DNA from: Leuconostoc inhae
GTDB taxonomy: Bacteria > Bacillota > Bacilli > Lactobacillales > Lactobacillaceae
DNA length: 64,000 nt
Assembly: GCF_019656015.1 (NCBI RefSeq)
Contig: NZ_BPKW01000006.1
Span: forward strand, 1 to 64,000
Direction of reading: 5' to 3'
The notes beneath the pieces were generated by a model that saw nothing but the letters and a program-made list of their open reading frames with translations, searched no databases and was not told where the DNA came from. Positions 47,317-57,486 of the stretch are shown one piece after another (positions within the stretch are counted from its first letter, which is position 1; each line of letters begins with the position of its first letter). A program made the position numbers and the translations under genes.

Positions 47317-48040
47317 TAACTATTCCTCTACGTAAAAATGGCATAACCAGCTGGCTAAATTTTTTGGGATTAGTATATGTTACAAAATGACTATGTCGTT
47401 TTATAATCATAATCTCCGAGTTTTGTATCGCATGTGCAATATAATTAATATGACGCCGCTTAACTAAATCAAACTCACCAATTACTATCAACGTAGGTGC
47501 CTTTACAAAAGCCAAATCTGCTAATGTGATTTCTAACGATTCACTCATGATATGTAGCTGTTCATGGCGTCTTCTAGCATAATTACTGGCATGTGCAAGC
47601 ACACCAGTGAAAAATTGTGCCATACCATCAATAAACCAAAATATTTTATAAACACCATCTTTTGATACATTAGGTGCATTAAGCACCATTCTCGTGACAT
47701 TTTCAGGATAAAGCGTTGCATATTTGATTGCAATATTTGCGCCATCACTATAACCCAACAAAAAAATGTGATTAACGCCTAATTTTAAACGTAAGGTGTT
47801 AATATCTAATATAATATCCGTTATTTTAATGCTTTTTTTTGCATTAGAAGAGCGACCATGTCCACGCGTATCAATGGCTATTACATGAAATAATGTTTCG
47901 TATTGTGTTATTTGACGACGAAAATATCGCGCTGAACTACCATTTCCATGTAATAAAAATAATGTTTGATGATTTAATTGACCATATTCATCATACACAA
48001 TTTTAGTATTATCACTCATGATTAGTGACTTTGTTATCAT
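47303..48040 (-). CDS. Alpha/beta hydrolase
   Basis: A 245-aa serine hydrolase: oxyanion-hole segment FLLHGNGSS (about 28-36), nucleophile elbow GYSDG (about 94-98), acid around 201-206 and His in KRHSHFV near 220. The substrate is unknown; a lipase/esterase role next to MprF is an inference. The start may be residue 1 (48040) or the Met at 48019. It overlaps the mprF start by 14 bases, so the two are translationally coupled. Confidence 0.85.
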   Translation of the reverse strand: MITKSLIMSDNTKIVYDEYGQLNHQTLFLLHGNGSSARYFRRQITQYETLFHVIAIDTRGHGRSSNAKKSIKITDIILDINTLRLKLGVNHIFLLGYSDGANIAIKYATLYPENVTRMVLNAPNVSKDGVYKIFWFIDGMAQFFTGVLAHASNYARRRHEQLHIMSESLEITLADLAFVKAPTLIVIGEFDLVKRRHINYIAHAIQNSEIMIIKRHSHFVTYTNPKKFSQLVMPFLRRGIVNDKD

Positions 48041-48054
48041 TTTATATTACCATC

Positions 48055-48080
48055 CAAAAAAGAGAGCAACTCGCTCTCTT
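48055..48080 (-). terminator. Terminator of yajC
   Basis: AAGAGAGC (48060-48067) pairs with GCTCTCTT (48073-48080) around five bases. It is followed by TTTTTT on the minus strand. Confidence 0.85.
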
Positions 48081-48091
48081 CATTATATTGC

Positions 48092-48448
48092 CTATTTTTC
48101 TGAAGGTTTATCAGAATCAACCGTAATTTTTTCAACAGTATCTTCAGAAGGCTTCAAGTCTTCAACAGCTGTCTTTGGTTCAGTCGTTTCAACTTTTGGC
48201 TTAATTGTTCGAATAGCTGCCATATCAAATGTTAAAATAACACCCTCAGCATCCAAATCAACTGTTTTGTTAGCAGCATCTACACTGCTAACAATCGCAT
48301 GCAAGCCACCAATTGTTACAATTTCTGACCCTTTTTCTAAGCTATTTTGACGTGCTTCTTGTGTCGCACGTTGCTTCTTTTGCTGACGGCTCATAAACCA
48401 AAACATACCAACAATTAGAATAACTGGGAAAATCAAACTCAAGTTCAT
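48092..48448 (-). CDS. yajC: Sec translocon accessory protein YajC
   Basis: One N-terminal membrane helix (about 4-20, LIFPVILIVGMFWFM) followed by a small cytosolic domain with GSEIVTIGGLHAIV and an acidic C-terminus. It fits YajC of the SecDF-YajC subcomplex. It follows tgt, as in the common tgt-yajC order. Confidence 0.92.
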   Translation of the reverse strand: MNLSLIFPVILIVGMFWFMSRQQKKQRATQEARQNSLEKGSEIVTIGGLHAIVSSVDAANKTVDLDAEGVILTFDMAAIRTIKPKVETTEPKTAVEDLKPSEDTVEKITVDSDKPSEK

Positions 48449-48532
48449 ATTAGTATTTCCTACTTTCTTAACTGTGTGAACTGTTTAATAATCACACTAT
48501 ACATTAATTATATCAAACTCTGCGACTTTTTT

Positions 48533-49750
48533 TTAAAATAAACGCGCATTTGGCTTATTATAACCATATTCTTCCATAACTGTCTCGCGAAATTCCAATA
48601 ATTCGTCATTTTCAATCGCTGTTCGCATATCTTCCATAAACTGTAATAAATAACGTAAATTGTGTTGTGACGCTAACTGTGCCCCTAGAAGTTCGTTGGC
48701 ATTAAATAAATGATGTAAATAAGAGCGTGTTAAATTTTGAAAGGGATTGTAGTTGGGATTATCAAACTGGCTTTGATTACCAAATTGATTTGTTCGAATT
48801 GGGTTAGTTGAATAATAACTCAAATCCGGATCTAAAGGTGTAAAGTCATTTTTATACTTTGAATTTTTAATAACCACACGGCCATGACGTGTCATTAGCG
48901 TGCCTTTGCGGGCAATACGTGTTGGCAAAACTGAGTCAAACATATCTACACCCCGGATAACTCCGTCTATCAAAGAATCTGGTGCAGCAACACCCATTAG
49001 ATAACGTGGCTTATCTTCCGGCAATAATGGCATGGTGAAATCTAGTACGCGGTTCATTTCTAACTTTGATTCGCCAACTGAGAGGCCACCAACCGCATAT
49101 CCCGGCAAATCCATGCCTACTAAACCATTGGCTGACTCTGTACGTAAAGCTTTAAATCCTGCGCCTTGAACAATGCCAAATAATCCCTGCGAATCTGGGT
49201 TTTTATGAGCTACTTGTGCGCGTTCTGCCCAGCGCAGTGATCGCTGCATTGACTCCTTAATATAATCATAACTTTCAAAATAAGGAATTGCCTCGTCAAG
49301 TTGCATCATGACATCCGAACCTAAATTGTTTTGTATTCGCATAGCCACTTCAGGTGACAAAAACATTTTATCACCGTTAACGTGGTTCTGGAATGTTACA
49401 CCCTCTTCTTGCAACTTACGCGCATCAGATAATGAAAACACTTGGAATCCACCAGAATCCGTTAAAATTGCCTGATCCCATCCCATATATTTATGTAAGC
49501 CACCAGCTTGAGCAATCAATTCATCTCCTGGACGCACCCATAAATGATAGGTATTACTTAAAATAAATTGCGAACCCATATCTTTTAGCTCTCGTGTTCC
49601 CACACCTTTTACTGCACCTTGTGTACCAACAGGCATAAACATTGGTGTTTCGAAGGTACCATGCGGCGTATGAATGCGACCACGGCGTGCACCTGTATGT
49701 TTTTCAGTATGGAGATGTTCGTACCATACTGCTGGTTTTTTATTTGTCAT
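48533..49750 (-). CDS. tgt: Queuine/preQ1 tRNA-guanine transglycosylase, zinc site lost
   Basis: It swaps G34 of GUN-anticodon tRNAs for preQ1. The TIM-barrel segments and catalytic Asp motifs are intact: [12 protein letters not shown] (about 98-109) and the nucleophile Asp in [10 protein letters not shown] (about 275-284). However, the C-x-C-x2-C zinc ligands are absent: the segment reads [12 protein letters not shown] and then about 20 extra Asn/Gln-rich residues before [10 protein letters not shown]. Only the His of SQHNL remains. I chose ATG 49750, with GAGGAA upstream. The protein is 405 aa, longer than the usual 380. Confidence 0.9.
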   Translation of the reverse strand: MTNKKPAVWYEHLHTEKHTGARRGRIHTPHGTFETPMFMPVGTQGAVKGVGTRELKDMGSQFILSNTYHLWVRPGDELIAQAGGLHKYMGWDQAILTDSGGFQVFSLSDARKLQEEGVTFQNHVNGDKMFLSPEVAMRIQNNLGSDVMMQLDEAIPYFESYDYIKESMQRSLRWAERAQVAHKNPDSQGLFGIVQGAGFKALRTESANGLVGMDLPGYAVGGLSVGESKLEMNRVLDFTMPLLPEDKPRYLMGVAAPDSLIDGVIRGVDMFDSVLPTRIARKGTLMTRHGRVVIKNSKYKNDFTPLDPDLSYYSTNPIRTNQFGNQSQFDNPNYNPFQNLTRSYLHHLFNANELLGAQLASQHNLRYLLQFMEDMRTAIENDELLEFRETVMEEYGYNKPNARLF

Positions 49751-49846
49751 TTTTTCCTCGTTCATTATACAATTTCAGTCCACTCCATTTTACCAGTTTT
49801 ATCTATACAAAAAAAGATTTTACCAAAAATAATAGCAAAACCTTTT

Positions 49847-50458
49847 TTAGACAATACTTTTTAATGGCGCGTTTTCCGACATACTCCAGTAACTATCACG
49901 TGTTACGATAAACGAATCTAACATTGGCACTGTCATTTGTTCACCAAGCAACTTTAATCGTTGACTAAATTGCACATCAGCATCCGATGGTTTCAAATTC
50001 CCACTCGGATGATTATGCACAATCATAAATCCCAGTGCATTGGCACGCAAGGCACGTTGGAAAATTTCACGTGGCGAAGCTTGGACATGCGTTAAGCTGC
50101 CTACAAAAATCGTCTCCCAACCAATAACACTTAGCTGTGCATCAAGCAACGCAACACACAATTGTTCTTGAGGCAAATGACCAATTTGTCGTTGCGCATA
50201 GTAACCAATTTCTTCTGAAAATTTAGCGCTTAATAATTTTGGACGTGTTGCCATAGCAATATGTTTACCAATATCTACACCAATAAGTAACGCTTTATTT
50301 TGTGTTGGATTTTGTGAAATAAAATCTTCTGCAGCATCGTGCGTCATTTCATTCAAATCATAATCATTTGGAAAGTGATGTCGTAATTCTGTTAATGCGT
50401 TTTTGCCATTTTGACCAAGTACTGTATAAAAATTTTTTATTTGTTCATTTAAAGTCAT
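49847..50458 (-). CDS. radC: RadC/JAB-domain protein
   Basis: The JAB/MPN metalloprotease-like motif is HNHPSGNLKPSDAD (about 147-160). The 203-aa protein is shorter than many RadC proteins; the N-terminal helix-hairpin-helix part is weak. The RadC name is historical and the function is unknown. Upstream of tgt; no LexA box in front of it. Confidence 0.8.
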   Translation of the reverse strand: MTLNEQIKNFYTVLGQNGKNALTELRHHFPNDYDLNEMTHDAAEDFISQNPTQNKALLIGVDIGKHIAMATRPKLLSAKFSEEIGYYAQRQIGHLPQEQLCVALLDAQLSVIGWETIFVGSLTHVQASPREIFQRALRANALGFMIVHNHPSGNLKPSDADVQFSQRLKLLGEQMTVPMLDSFIVTRDSYWSMSENAPLKSIV

Positions 50459-50485
50459 TATTCACCTCTAAGAGATGATACGTAA

Positions 50486-51886
50486 TTAACCTTTTTTATT
50501 CACAATTGTTACAGCACAAACAGAAATAATTGCTGCTAGCACAATTAACAAAGCATCTAGTCTAAATAACCATGTCGCACCTAAGTGGGTGGCGATAATT
50601 AATTGTTTGGCAGAGTCTGCATGCTTTTGGAAAATTGAAATGATGCCTGCAGCTAAAGCAATACCAACTGCCGCTGAATAATTATTGGTAGCTGTAAAAA
50701 TCGAATTTCCTGCACTTTGATAATCGGTGGGTACATGACTAATTGCATAGGTCATATTATTACCAAACCAGAAGCCCGCGCCAAGTTGAATAACCATAAA
50801 ACTAAATAGCATACCGTATAAACTAATTGGCAACATCGCCATCATAATTGTGCCAATAAATATCAGTACCAAACCAATTATGATTGGTAGTCTTGCACCA
50901 TAGTGATCATAAAGTCGACCTGATATAATCGCCATTAACGCATAACCTAAAGCGCCTGGTAACAGGGCCAGACCTGCAACCTGTGAATTTTGAAATAAAA
51001 CCATTTGTATTGTCATGGGCAATGCATAATTAAAGGTTAAATTAACAACTTGCGTTATAAATGAGGCAGTGATGCTTAACGAAAATATATTGAATTTGAA
51101 AATATTTGGATTTAACAATGGATTAACAACATGTTTGGCATAAAACAAATAGCCAATAATACCACCAAACATAATCAAAAGCAAAATCATACTCGTAATA
51201 TTTGTCACACCGTACGTACTAATACGCTCAATAACAAAAATTCCAGCTACAAAGAATGCACTTAGCAATAACCACCCAACTAAATCCAATTTTTCTTTTG
51301 TTAAGCGTGACACTTGCCTAATAGTAAACCATCCAAGAATCAACGACCCCATTTGAACTGGTAAAACAACCCAAAAGACTGTACGCCAACCAAAATTCTG
51401 AGTTAAATAACCACCAAAAGCTGGCCCAATTGCTGGCGCAAACGAAATAATTAGTGATCCTATCCCAACCATTGTGCCGCGTTTGTTTTCAGGTACTTGT
51501 TCAAAAATAACATTGTACATAAGCGGCATACCTACGCCACCACCAATACCTTGTAATAGTCGACCAAATAATGTTAATTCAAAATTACCACTCACAGCAT
51601 CGATCAGCACACCAACAATTGAAACCACTGTTGCCACCATAAATTGGCTTCTATTTGTAAAACGTTGTTTTAACCATGGTGATAAAATAACTACCATACT
51701 TGTCAATAAGATAACGCCAGATGTCAGCCATTGCACCGTACTAGATGTCACATTAAATTCTGTCATTAATAGTGGAAAACTAACATTCAACGCTGTTTCC
51801 AGCATGATGTCAGAAAATCCCAACAACCCTATTGCCACGACGCTAAGAATTAAACGTGTTGATAATTTTCCTTCTAATTTTGGCAT
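50486..51886 (-). CDS. MFS multidrug exporter, DHA2 (EmrB/QacA) family
   Basis: A 466-aa protein with about 14 membrane helices. The motif region QWLTSGVILLTSMVV and the GIGGGVGMPLMYNVIFEQVP antiport-type segment (about 112-131) are typical of proton-coupled drug exporters. The substrate is unknown. Its start overlaps folC by 13 bases, suggesting translational coupling. Confidence 0.85.
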   Translation of the reverse strand: MPKLEGKLSTRLILSVVAIGLLGFSDIMLETALNVSFPLLMTEFNVTSSTVQWLTSGVILLTSMVVILSPWLKQRFTNRSQFMVATVVSIVGVLIDAVSGNFELTLFGRLLQGIGGGVGMPLMYNVIFEQVPENKRGTMVGIGSLIISFAPAIGPAFGGYLTQNFGWRTVFWVVLPVQMGSLILGWFTIRQVSRLTKEKLDLVGWLLLSAFFVAGIFVIERISTYGVTNITSMILLLIMFGGIIGYLFYAKHVVNPLLNPNIFKFNIFSLSITASFITQVVNLTFNYALPMTIQMVLFQNSQVAGLALLPGALGYALMAIISGRLYDHYGARLPIIIGLVLIFIGTIMMAMLPISLYGMLFSFMVIQLGAGFWFGNNMTYAISHVPTDYQSAGNSIFTATNNYSAAVGIALAAGIISIFQKHADSAKQLIIATHLGATWLFRLDALLIVLAAIISVCAVTIVNKKG

Positions 51887-53064
51887 ATCTCTCCTCGTAC
51901 TTCACTAACAAAATATAAAGAACCGGTAAAAATCGTCATATCTGTGTTGCGTTGATGATATGCTTCGTGCCAATTATGAGCCACTTTAACACCATATTTT
52001 TGTGACACTGTCTCAATATCTAAGCTATGACGCCCATTTGGACCAACAAAAGGCACCAATATAATCTGGAAACGCTTATTTTTCAAAATATCATCAAAAG
52101 CAAATACAACATTTTTATCGCTTAAACTGCCAATAATTAAGGTCATTGTCATTGCTTGATAAACAGGCGTATTCAGTGACTGATAAAGTTCTTTTAAGCC
52201 TTGAGCGTTATGCGCACCATCAATCATAACATCTGGCTTAATGAGTTCAAAACGTGCTTCAAAATGGCTCTCTCTTAATCCCTGTTGAATATCGCTAGTT
52301 TTAATATTACTATCAAAAGCCTCGACAGCTGCTACTGCTGTCGCAGTATTTTGAATTTGATATTTACCTGGTAAACCTTGTTCAAACACGTTCAGTTGCC
52401 CTTGAATCAAAGCTACTTGTGCACGCTTAGCAATCACTCGACGGGCATTTTCAGGTAAATTACCAACGACAACCGACATATTATTATGAATAATACCTGC
52501 TTTTTGCCATGCAATTTCTTCAATTGTATTACCCAGTAATACTTGATGGTCTAAGCCAATACTCGTTATTACAGCTACTTGTGCATTTGGCATAACATTA
52601 GTTGAGTCCAACTGCCCACCAATACCGACCTCAATAACTAGTGCATCTAATTTTTGTTGTGCAAAATAGGTAAACATAACTGCTGTCAATACTTCAAATT
52701 CTGTCGGTATATCTGGGGCCAATTGTATATCTACTTTTTTTAAAGCTTCAGTAACTTTTTTTGTCATGGTTACTAAATGTGCTTCAGGAATCATCTCATT
52801 ATTAATTTGAATACGTTCACAAAAATCAATAATATAGGGAGAAACAAATAAACCGGTTTTGTATCCTGCCACACGTAAAATATTGCTTGTCATGGTAGCT
52901 ACAGAACCCTTACCATTTGTGCCTGTTACATGTATAGCAGGTGGTAACTGATCTTGTGGATTTCCTAACGTTTTAAGTAATGCGTACATTCGATCCATTG
53001 ATTCTTTTCGACTGCCTTTTGGCCGCCCATGTATAAAGTTAATGGCATCTGCAACTGTTTTCAT
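51874..53064 (-). CDS. folC: Folylpolyglutamate/dihydrofolate synthase
   Basis: A Mur-ligase-fold enzyme that adds glutamate to folate. The P-loop is HVTGTNGKGSVATM (about 44-57), followed by SPYIIDFCERIQI. The segment DGAHNAQGL marks the C-terminal domain. It is 396 aa, a little shorter than the common 420-430. I chose ATG 53064, because GGAG lies seven bases upstream (METK... is probably untranslated). It is preceded by a terminator for cshA. Confidence 0.9.
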   Translation of the reverse strand: MKTVADAINFIHGRPKGSRKESMDRMYALLKTLGNPQDQLPPAIHVTGTNGKGSVATMTSNILRVAGYKTGLFVSPYIIDFCERIQINNEMIPEAHLVTMTKKVTEALKKVDIQLAPDIPTEFEVLTAVMFTYFAQQKLDALVIEVGIGGQLDSTNVMPNAQVAVITSIGLDHQVLLGNTIEEIAWQKAGIIHNNMSVVVGNLPENARRVIAKRAQVALIQGQLNVFEQGLPGKYQIQNTATAVAAVEAFDSNIKTSDIQQGLRESHFEARFELIKPDVMIDGAHNAQGLKELYQSLNTPVYQAMTMTLIIGSLSDKNVVFAFDDILKNKRFQIILVPFVGPNGRHSLDIETVSQKYGVKVAHNWHEAYHQRNTDMTIFTGSLYFVSEVRGEICQN

Positions 53065-53093
53065 TTTAGTCTCCATATTTATAGCAAAACAAT

Positions 53094-53126
53094 GAAAAAA
53101 CCACCCAAATGTTGTTTGGACGGTTT
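53094..53126 (-). terminator. Terminator of cshA
   Basis: An 11-bp stem with two G-T pairs: AACCACCCAAA (about 53099-53109) with TTTGGACGGTT (about 53115-53125). It is followed by TTTTTT on the minus strand. Confidence 0.75.
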
Positions 53127-53189
53127 CATCGCATGTGTTTAAGCTGTCATACTTTATTAATAAGAACTCGCTTATACACTTTCTACTAA

Positions 53190-54803
53190 TTAATCTTTTT
53201 CACGTACTGTAAATTCACGACGTTGACGCGGTGCGCCACCATTGTTTGAATGACGTTCTGTTGAGCGACCATCACGACGCTTGTAATCACTGAAACGACG
53301 TTCTCCGTTTGATCCTGAACCACCGTCACGTGATGATTCACGACGTTGTCCGCCGCCACCATTACTAGAACGTGAATCACCATTACCACTTCGACGATCA
53401 CGGTTACCTCGATAACCACCACCGCTGTTTCCACCACGACGGCGATCACCACCACGGCTACCACCACCATTACCACGGCGTCTTGGTAGTGGTCGTTCAC
53501 GAGTAATTTCAACTGGTGTATTTTGCTTTTCTAGATCAGCAACTGATGATAACAATGCAGCAGCCAATTGTTCAGATGAATACTGTGCTGTTAATTTATC
53601 AACTTCTGATTGAATTTCTTTGGCATTAGCTGCCTCAACAATTTTGCTAACTTCACCAGCTGCGTTTTTGATTTTGCCAACACGTGCATCTTGTAGTGAA
53701 GCAGGTTCCAATGCTGTCATACGTTTCTTTGTTAGGTCTTCAACAGCGCGTAAGTAGTCCATTTCATTAGGAGAAACAAACGTTACTGATACACCCTTAG
53801 CTCCTGCACGACCAGTACGGCCAATACGGTGTACATAAGATTCTGGATCTTGTGGAATATCAAAGTTATAAACGTGAGACACATCTTTAACATCCAAACC
53901 ACGAGCCGCAACATCTGTCGCAACTAAGATATTAATTTCATGTGACTTAAATTGCGCCAAAACACGCGAACGCATTTGCTGAGTCAAATCACCGTGCAAA
54001 CCAGAAGCATGATACCCACGAGCTTCTAGGCCACGAGCTAATTCTTCAACACGGCGCTTTGTGCGACCAAACACAATCGCCAACTTTGGTGCTTGCACAT
54101 CAAAGATACGCGTCATTGTATCAAATTTTTCATTTTCACGCATACGAACAAAATATTGGTCAACCAAATCTGTTGTTAATTCTTTGGCTTCAATTTGAAT
54201 ATGTTCTGGATTCGTCATAAATTTGACACCAATGCGCTTAATTGCTGGTGGCATTGTTGCTGAGAACAATAACGTCTGACGTTCAGCAGGTGTGTTCTTA
54301 ATGATTGATTCAATATCTTCTAAGAATCCCATGTTCAACATTTCGTCGGCTTCATCCAAAACTAATGTTTTAACATGTTCAATTTTAACAGTCTTACGAT
54401 TGATATGATCAAGTAAGCGACCAGGTGTGCCAACTAAAATTTGTGGATGTGACTTCAAATTTTGAATTTGACGACGAATATCTGCGCCACCAAAAACAAC
54501 TTGAACATCCACATGCTTATCACGGCCCAATTTTTTTAATTCTTCAGCTGTTTGAATAGCTAATTCACGTGTAGGTGACACAATTAATGCTTGAATATTT
54601 TTGTTATCTAAATCAATGTGTTCCAATATTGGCAAACCAAAGGCAGCTGTTTTACCAGTTCCTGTTTGCGCTTGACCAATAACATCTTTACCAGCAAGTG
54701 TTAAAGGAATCGTTTTTTCTTGTATCGGTGTTGCTTCGACATAACCATGTGTTGTAATGGCATCTAAAATATCTTGTGATAAACCTAATTCACTAAACTT
54801 CAA
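53190..54803 (-). CDS. cshA: DEAD-box RNA helicase CshA
   Basis: An ATP-dependent RNA helicase of 537 aa, linked to the RNA degradosome and cold growth. Motifs: Q-motif, AQTGTGKTAAF (about 46-56), DEAD, SAT, HRIGRTGRAG. The C-terminal 110 residues are rich in Arg-Gly (GGSRGGDRRRGG) and form a low-complexity RNA-binding tail. Terminator at the end. Confidence 0.95.
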   Translation of the reverse strand: MKFSELGLSQDILDAITTHGYVEATPIQEKTIPLTLAGKDVIGQAQTGTGKTAAFGLPILEHIDLDNKNIQALIVSPTRELAIQTAEELKKLGRDKHVDVQVVFGGADIRRQIQNLKSHPQILVGTPGRLLDHINRKTVKIEHVKTLVLDEADEMLNMGFLEDIESIIKNTPAERQTLLFSATMPPAIKRIGVKFMTNPEHIQIEAKELTTDLVDQYFVRMRENEKFDTMTRIFDVQAPKLAIVFGRTKRRVEELARGLEARGYHASGLHGDLTQQMRSRVLAQFKSHEINILVATDVAARGLDVKDVSHVYNFDIPQDPESYVHRIGRTGRAGAKGVSVTFVSPNEMDYLRAVEDLTKKRMTALEPASLQDARVGKIKNAAGEVSKIVEAANAKEIQSEVDKLTAQYSSEQLAAALLSSVADLEKQNTPVEITRERPLPRRRGNGGGSRGGDRRRGGNSGGGYRGNRDRRSGNGDSRSSNGGGGQRRESSRDGGSGSNGERRFSDYKRRDGRSTERHSNNGGAPRQRREFTVREKD

Positions 54804-54845
54804 AATTTTTCTCCTCTGCGCTCTTTGGCGCGTAAGCGATTAAAA

Positions 54846-56015
54846 TTATTTTATGATTTTAATCGCTGTCATTTGTGCAAACAGCTGTTTAGCTAACGGT
54901 TGCCAGCTTTGCCCTTTTACATTTTCATTACTCATCAAGATCACAGCATCTTGACCATTTTTTGTCATTATGACTGTTGGCTCAAACCCTAATATAAAAC
55001 CATGTGCTGTGCTGTACTCGTCATAATGATACATACCAGATGCATAGTGGCTGGTTACAGGATGTTGCCACATCGTGTTCAATGTGTTTTTATTTAACAT
55101 CACATGATCAATTAACAAACGATAAAAAGTATACAAATTACCAGTTGTCATCGCCATATTGCCAGTGCCAGTTTCAAAAGCATAAGACAGTGCACTTTCT
55201 GATGCTAATTGGCTATAATCAGCATTTTTATAACCAATAGTCCGATGTTGATTTCTCATAAAATCTTTATAATCTGATACATTCAAATGATACTTTTTAT
55301 TGAACGCTTCATTGAACAGTTCCGAATAAGTTTTATGTGTGATTTTCATCAGAATACCAGCCAATAAGCGATAATTAATTGGTTGGTATGACCACTTGGC
55401 TGAGTTTATAACTGTTGTATGTTCAGCATCAAACGCAACATTTTCAGCTTCCGTAGTGAATACACTGGCATTCGCTTTTTCTGTTAATCCACTTGTCATT
55501 GTGAGCAATTCTTTGATTGTCACTTTATTAGCATCAGGTATGTTCGGATAGTATTGACTCAATAACGTATTGAGTTGCAATTTTCCTGCATGAATCTGTT
55601 GCATAATTAAAGTCGCAGTAAAACCTTTTTGAATTGACGCAATTTGGTAAAGAGATTGTGCATCATTTAATCGATTTTTCTTTTTATCAGCATAACCAAA
55701 ACCTTTTTGTAAAATCACATGATTATTTTGAACGACTAAAGCTGTACCAATAAAACCTGATTCCTTTAATTGTGTATTGAAACTAACCGACAAATCATTA
55801 TTTTCCAAAAAAACATTTTGGTTTAAGCCTTTTATGACACCTTTAGATGCTGGTTTATCTGCTTTTTTAACTACCTTTGACTCGGGTTTCGAAGTCACTG
55901 GCTTATGTTTTATCAGATATAAACTGCAGATGCACAAAATAATGACAGTTAATAGAATTGCACAAATTCGTTTCCATCGTTTAGATTGCAGGCGATAATG
56001 CTGTGTCCGTTTCAT
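54846..56015 (-). CDS. Serine hydrolase of the beta-lactamase/class C family (S12-like)
   Basis: A 389-aa protein anchored by an N-terminal helix (about 14-33, ICAILLTVIILCICSLYLI). The catalytic SxxK motif is SIQKG (about 126-130). The second motif reads YQPINY instead of YSN. A PBP-like or lipid/peptide hydrolase role at the cell surface is likely, but substrate is unknown. Between murF and cshA. Confidence 0.82.
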   Translation of the reverse strand: MKRTQHYRLQSKRWKRICAILLTVIILCICSLYLIKHKPVTSKPESKVVKKADKPASKGVIKGLNQNVFLENNDLSVSFNTQLKESGFIGTALVVQNNHVILQKGFGYADKKKNRLNDAQSLYQIASIQKGFTATLIMQQIHAGKLQLNTLLSQYYPNIPDANKVTIKELLTMTSGLTEKANASVFTTEAENVAFDAEHTTVINSAKWSYQPINYRLLAGILMKITHKTYSELFNEAFNKKYHLNVSDYKDFMRNQHRTIGYKNADYSQLASESALSYAFETGTGNMAMTTGNLYTFYRLLIDHVMLNKNTLNTMWQHPVTSHYASGMYHYDEYSTAHGFILGFEPTVIMTKNGQDAVILMSNENVKGQSWQPLAKQLFAQMTAIKIIK

Positions 56016-56042
56016 TATTGCATCCCCAATTCAATAAAAAAC

Positions 56043-57368
56043 TTATGTCATTAATGCGTTAACAACGGTTTCTAGATGTATACCATGACTTGCCTTTAAC
56101 AAAATGACATCATCTTTCTCGCCTAGCGTTTGTAACTCTAAACGTAGTCGGTCTAGCTGATCTATTTCATATTGATGCAAATCTACTGAATCAACATGTG
56201 CTTGTATAATTGGCGCCATATTTTTATTCATTAATGGACCAACTAAATAAACACCGTCAACATCTGAATCCAATACCTTTTGTCCTAAATTAGCATGCAA
56301 TGTATTTGCTTGATCGCCTAATTCTAACATATCACCCAGTACCACATATTTGTGTGGTGCTGGTATTGCTTTCAATGTCGCCAAAACTGCTGCCACTGCC
56401 GTTGGATTTGAGTTGTACACATCACTAATCAAAACAACACCGCGAGCTGTAACGAGCCTTTCTGTGCGATTTTTAGTCAAATCAAATGTTTGTAGCGCCT
56501 TTACGGCTTTTTTTAAGTCAATATGTAATAAGATACCCGCTGAAATTGCTGCGAGCGCATTCATAATATTATACCTACCAATTAAAGGAATTGCAAACTG
56601 ACTATTGTGATAAACAAACATTGTGTGATCTGAAAACGCTTTTATGTCATGAACGTCTTGTCCAAACCGAATGATTTTTTGTTGAATCACTGCCTTTGTC
56701 AACAAGGGTTCGTCAAACGGAATAAACAATACGCCATCATTTTTTAAACCACTAACAATTTCTAACTTTGCACGCGCAATATTTGCACGTGTTTTAAAAA
56801 ATTCAATATGTGCTTCGCCAATCATGGTAATCACAGCCACATCCGGTTTAACTAGATGAGACAAAATAGTTAACTGTCCTGGACGATCCATCCCCAACTC
56901 AACCACTAAAACTTCCGTATCCTCTGGCATCGTAAGCAGTGTCATTGGTACACCAATTTCATTATTGAAGTTTTCTGGTGTCTTAAATGTACGATGCGAT
57001 GTAGCCATTATTGAGAACAACATATCTTTGGTAGTTGTTTTACCATTAGAACCAGTAATAGCAATGACTATCGGATTAATTTGATTACGTTGATATTCTC
57101 CCAACTGTTGTAAGGCAGTTAGTGTATTATCAACTATAATTGCTGGTATTTCAGTATTTATGACATGTTTATTGTCAACTAATACTGCGGCAGCGCCGTT
57201 ATCTAATGCATTTTGAATATAGTTGTGCCCATCGTTATCCGTAACCAATGCAACAAATAAGTCACCTGTTGTTACCTGTTGCGAATTAAACGCGACACCT
57301 GTTATTAACCCATTTCCCTGAGTTGGCGCTTTTAATATACGGCCAATTTCTGTTATTTCATAGTTCAT
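56043..57368 (-). CDS. murF: UDP-MurNAc-tripeptide:D-Ala-D-Ala ligase
   Basis: It adds D-Ala-D-Ala to the UDP-MurNAc tripeptide in peptidoglycan precursor synthesis. ATP-binding GSNGKTTTKDM (about 108-118), the GLDM-like and SDVYNSNP segments and a C-terminal domain are visible. At 441 aa it is the standard length. Next to the serine hydrolase and cshA; murF-cshA linkage is common in LAB. Confidence 0.95.
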   Translation of the reverse strand: MNYEITEIGRILKAPTQGNGLITGVAFNSQQVTTGDLFVALVTDNDGHNYIQNALDNGAAAVLVDNKHVINTEIPAIIVDNTLTALQQLGEYQRNQINPIVIAITGSNGKTTTKDMLFSIMATSHRTFKTPENFNNEIGVPMTLLTMPEDTEVLVVELGMDRPGQLTILSHLVKPDVAVITMIGEAHIEFFKTRANIARAKLEIVSGLKNDGVLFIPFDEPLLTKAVIQQKIIRFGQDVHDIKAFSDHTMFVYHNSQFAIPLIGRYNIMNALAAISAGILLHIDLKKAVKALQTFDLTKNRTERLVTARGVVLISDVYNSNPTAVAAVLATLKAIPAPHKYVVLGDMLELGDQANTLHANLGQKVLDSDVDGVYLVGPLMNKNMAPIIQAHVDSVDLHQYEIDQLDRLRLELQTLGEKDDVILLKASHGIHLETVVNALMT

Positions 57369-57486
57369 TTGTTCTCCAAAATAAAAGTGCTTTGTCGACC
57401 TACTATCGATACTTTCCCAGTTGACCGTGAGTAGTCATACAATACGCTAACAAGTAATCACTGTTTTTTACTATACAGCCATTATA

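Noticed and set aside
53186-53512. Valine-rich 108-codon frame overlapping the cshA tail
   Set aside because: It arises from reading the Arg/Gly-rich repeats of cshA in another frame; composition is not protein-like.
53190-53520. Repeat-like DNA at the cshA 3' end considered as a CRISPR or tandem array
   Set aside because: The repetition follows codons of an RGG tail and has no regular repeat-spacer units.
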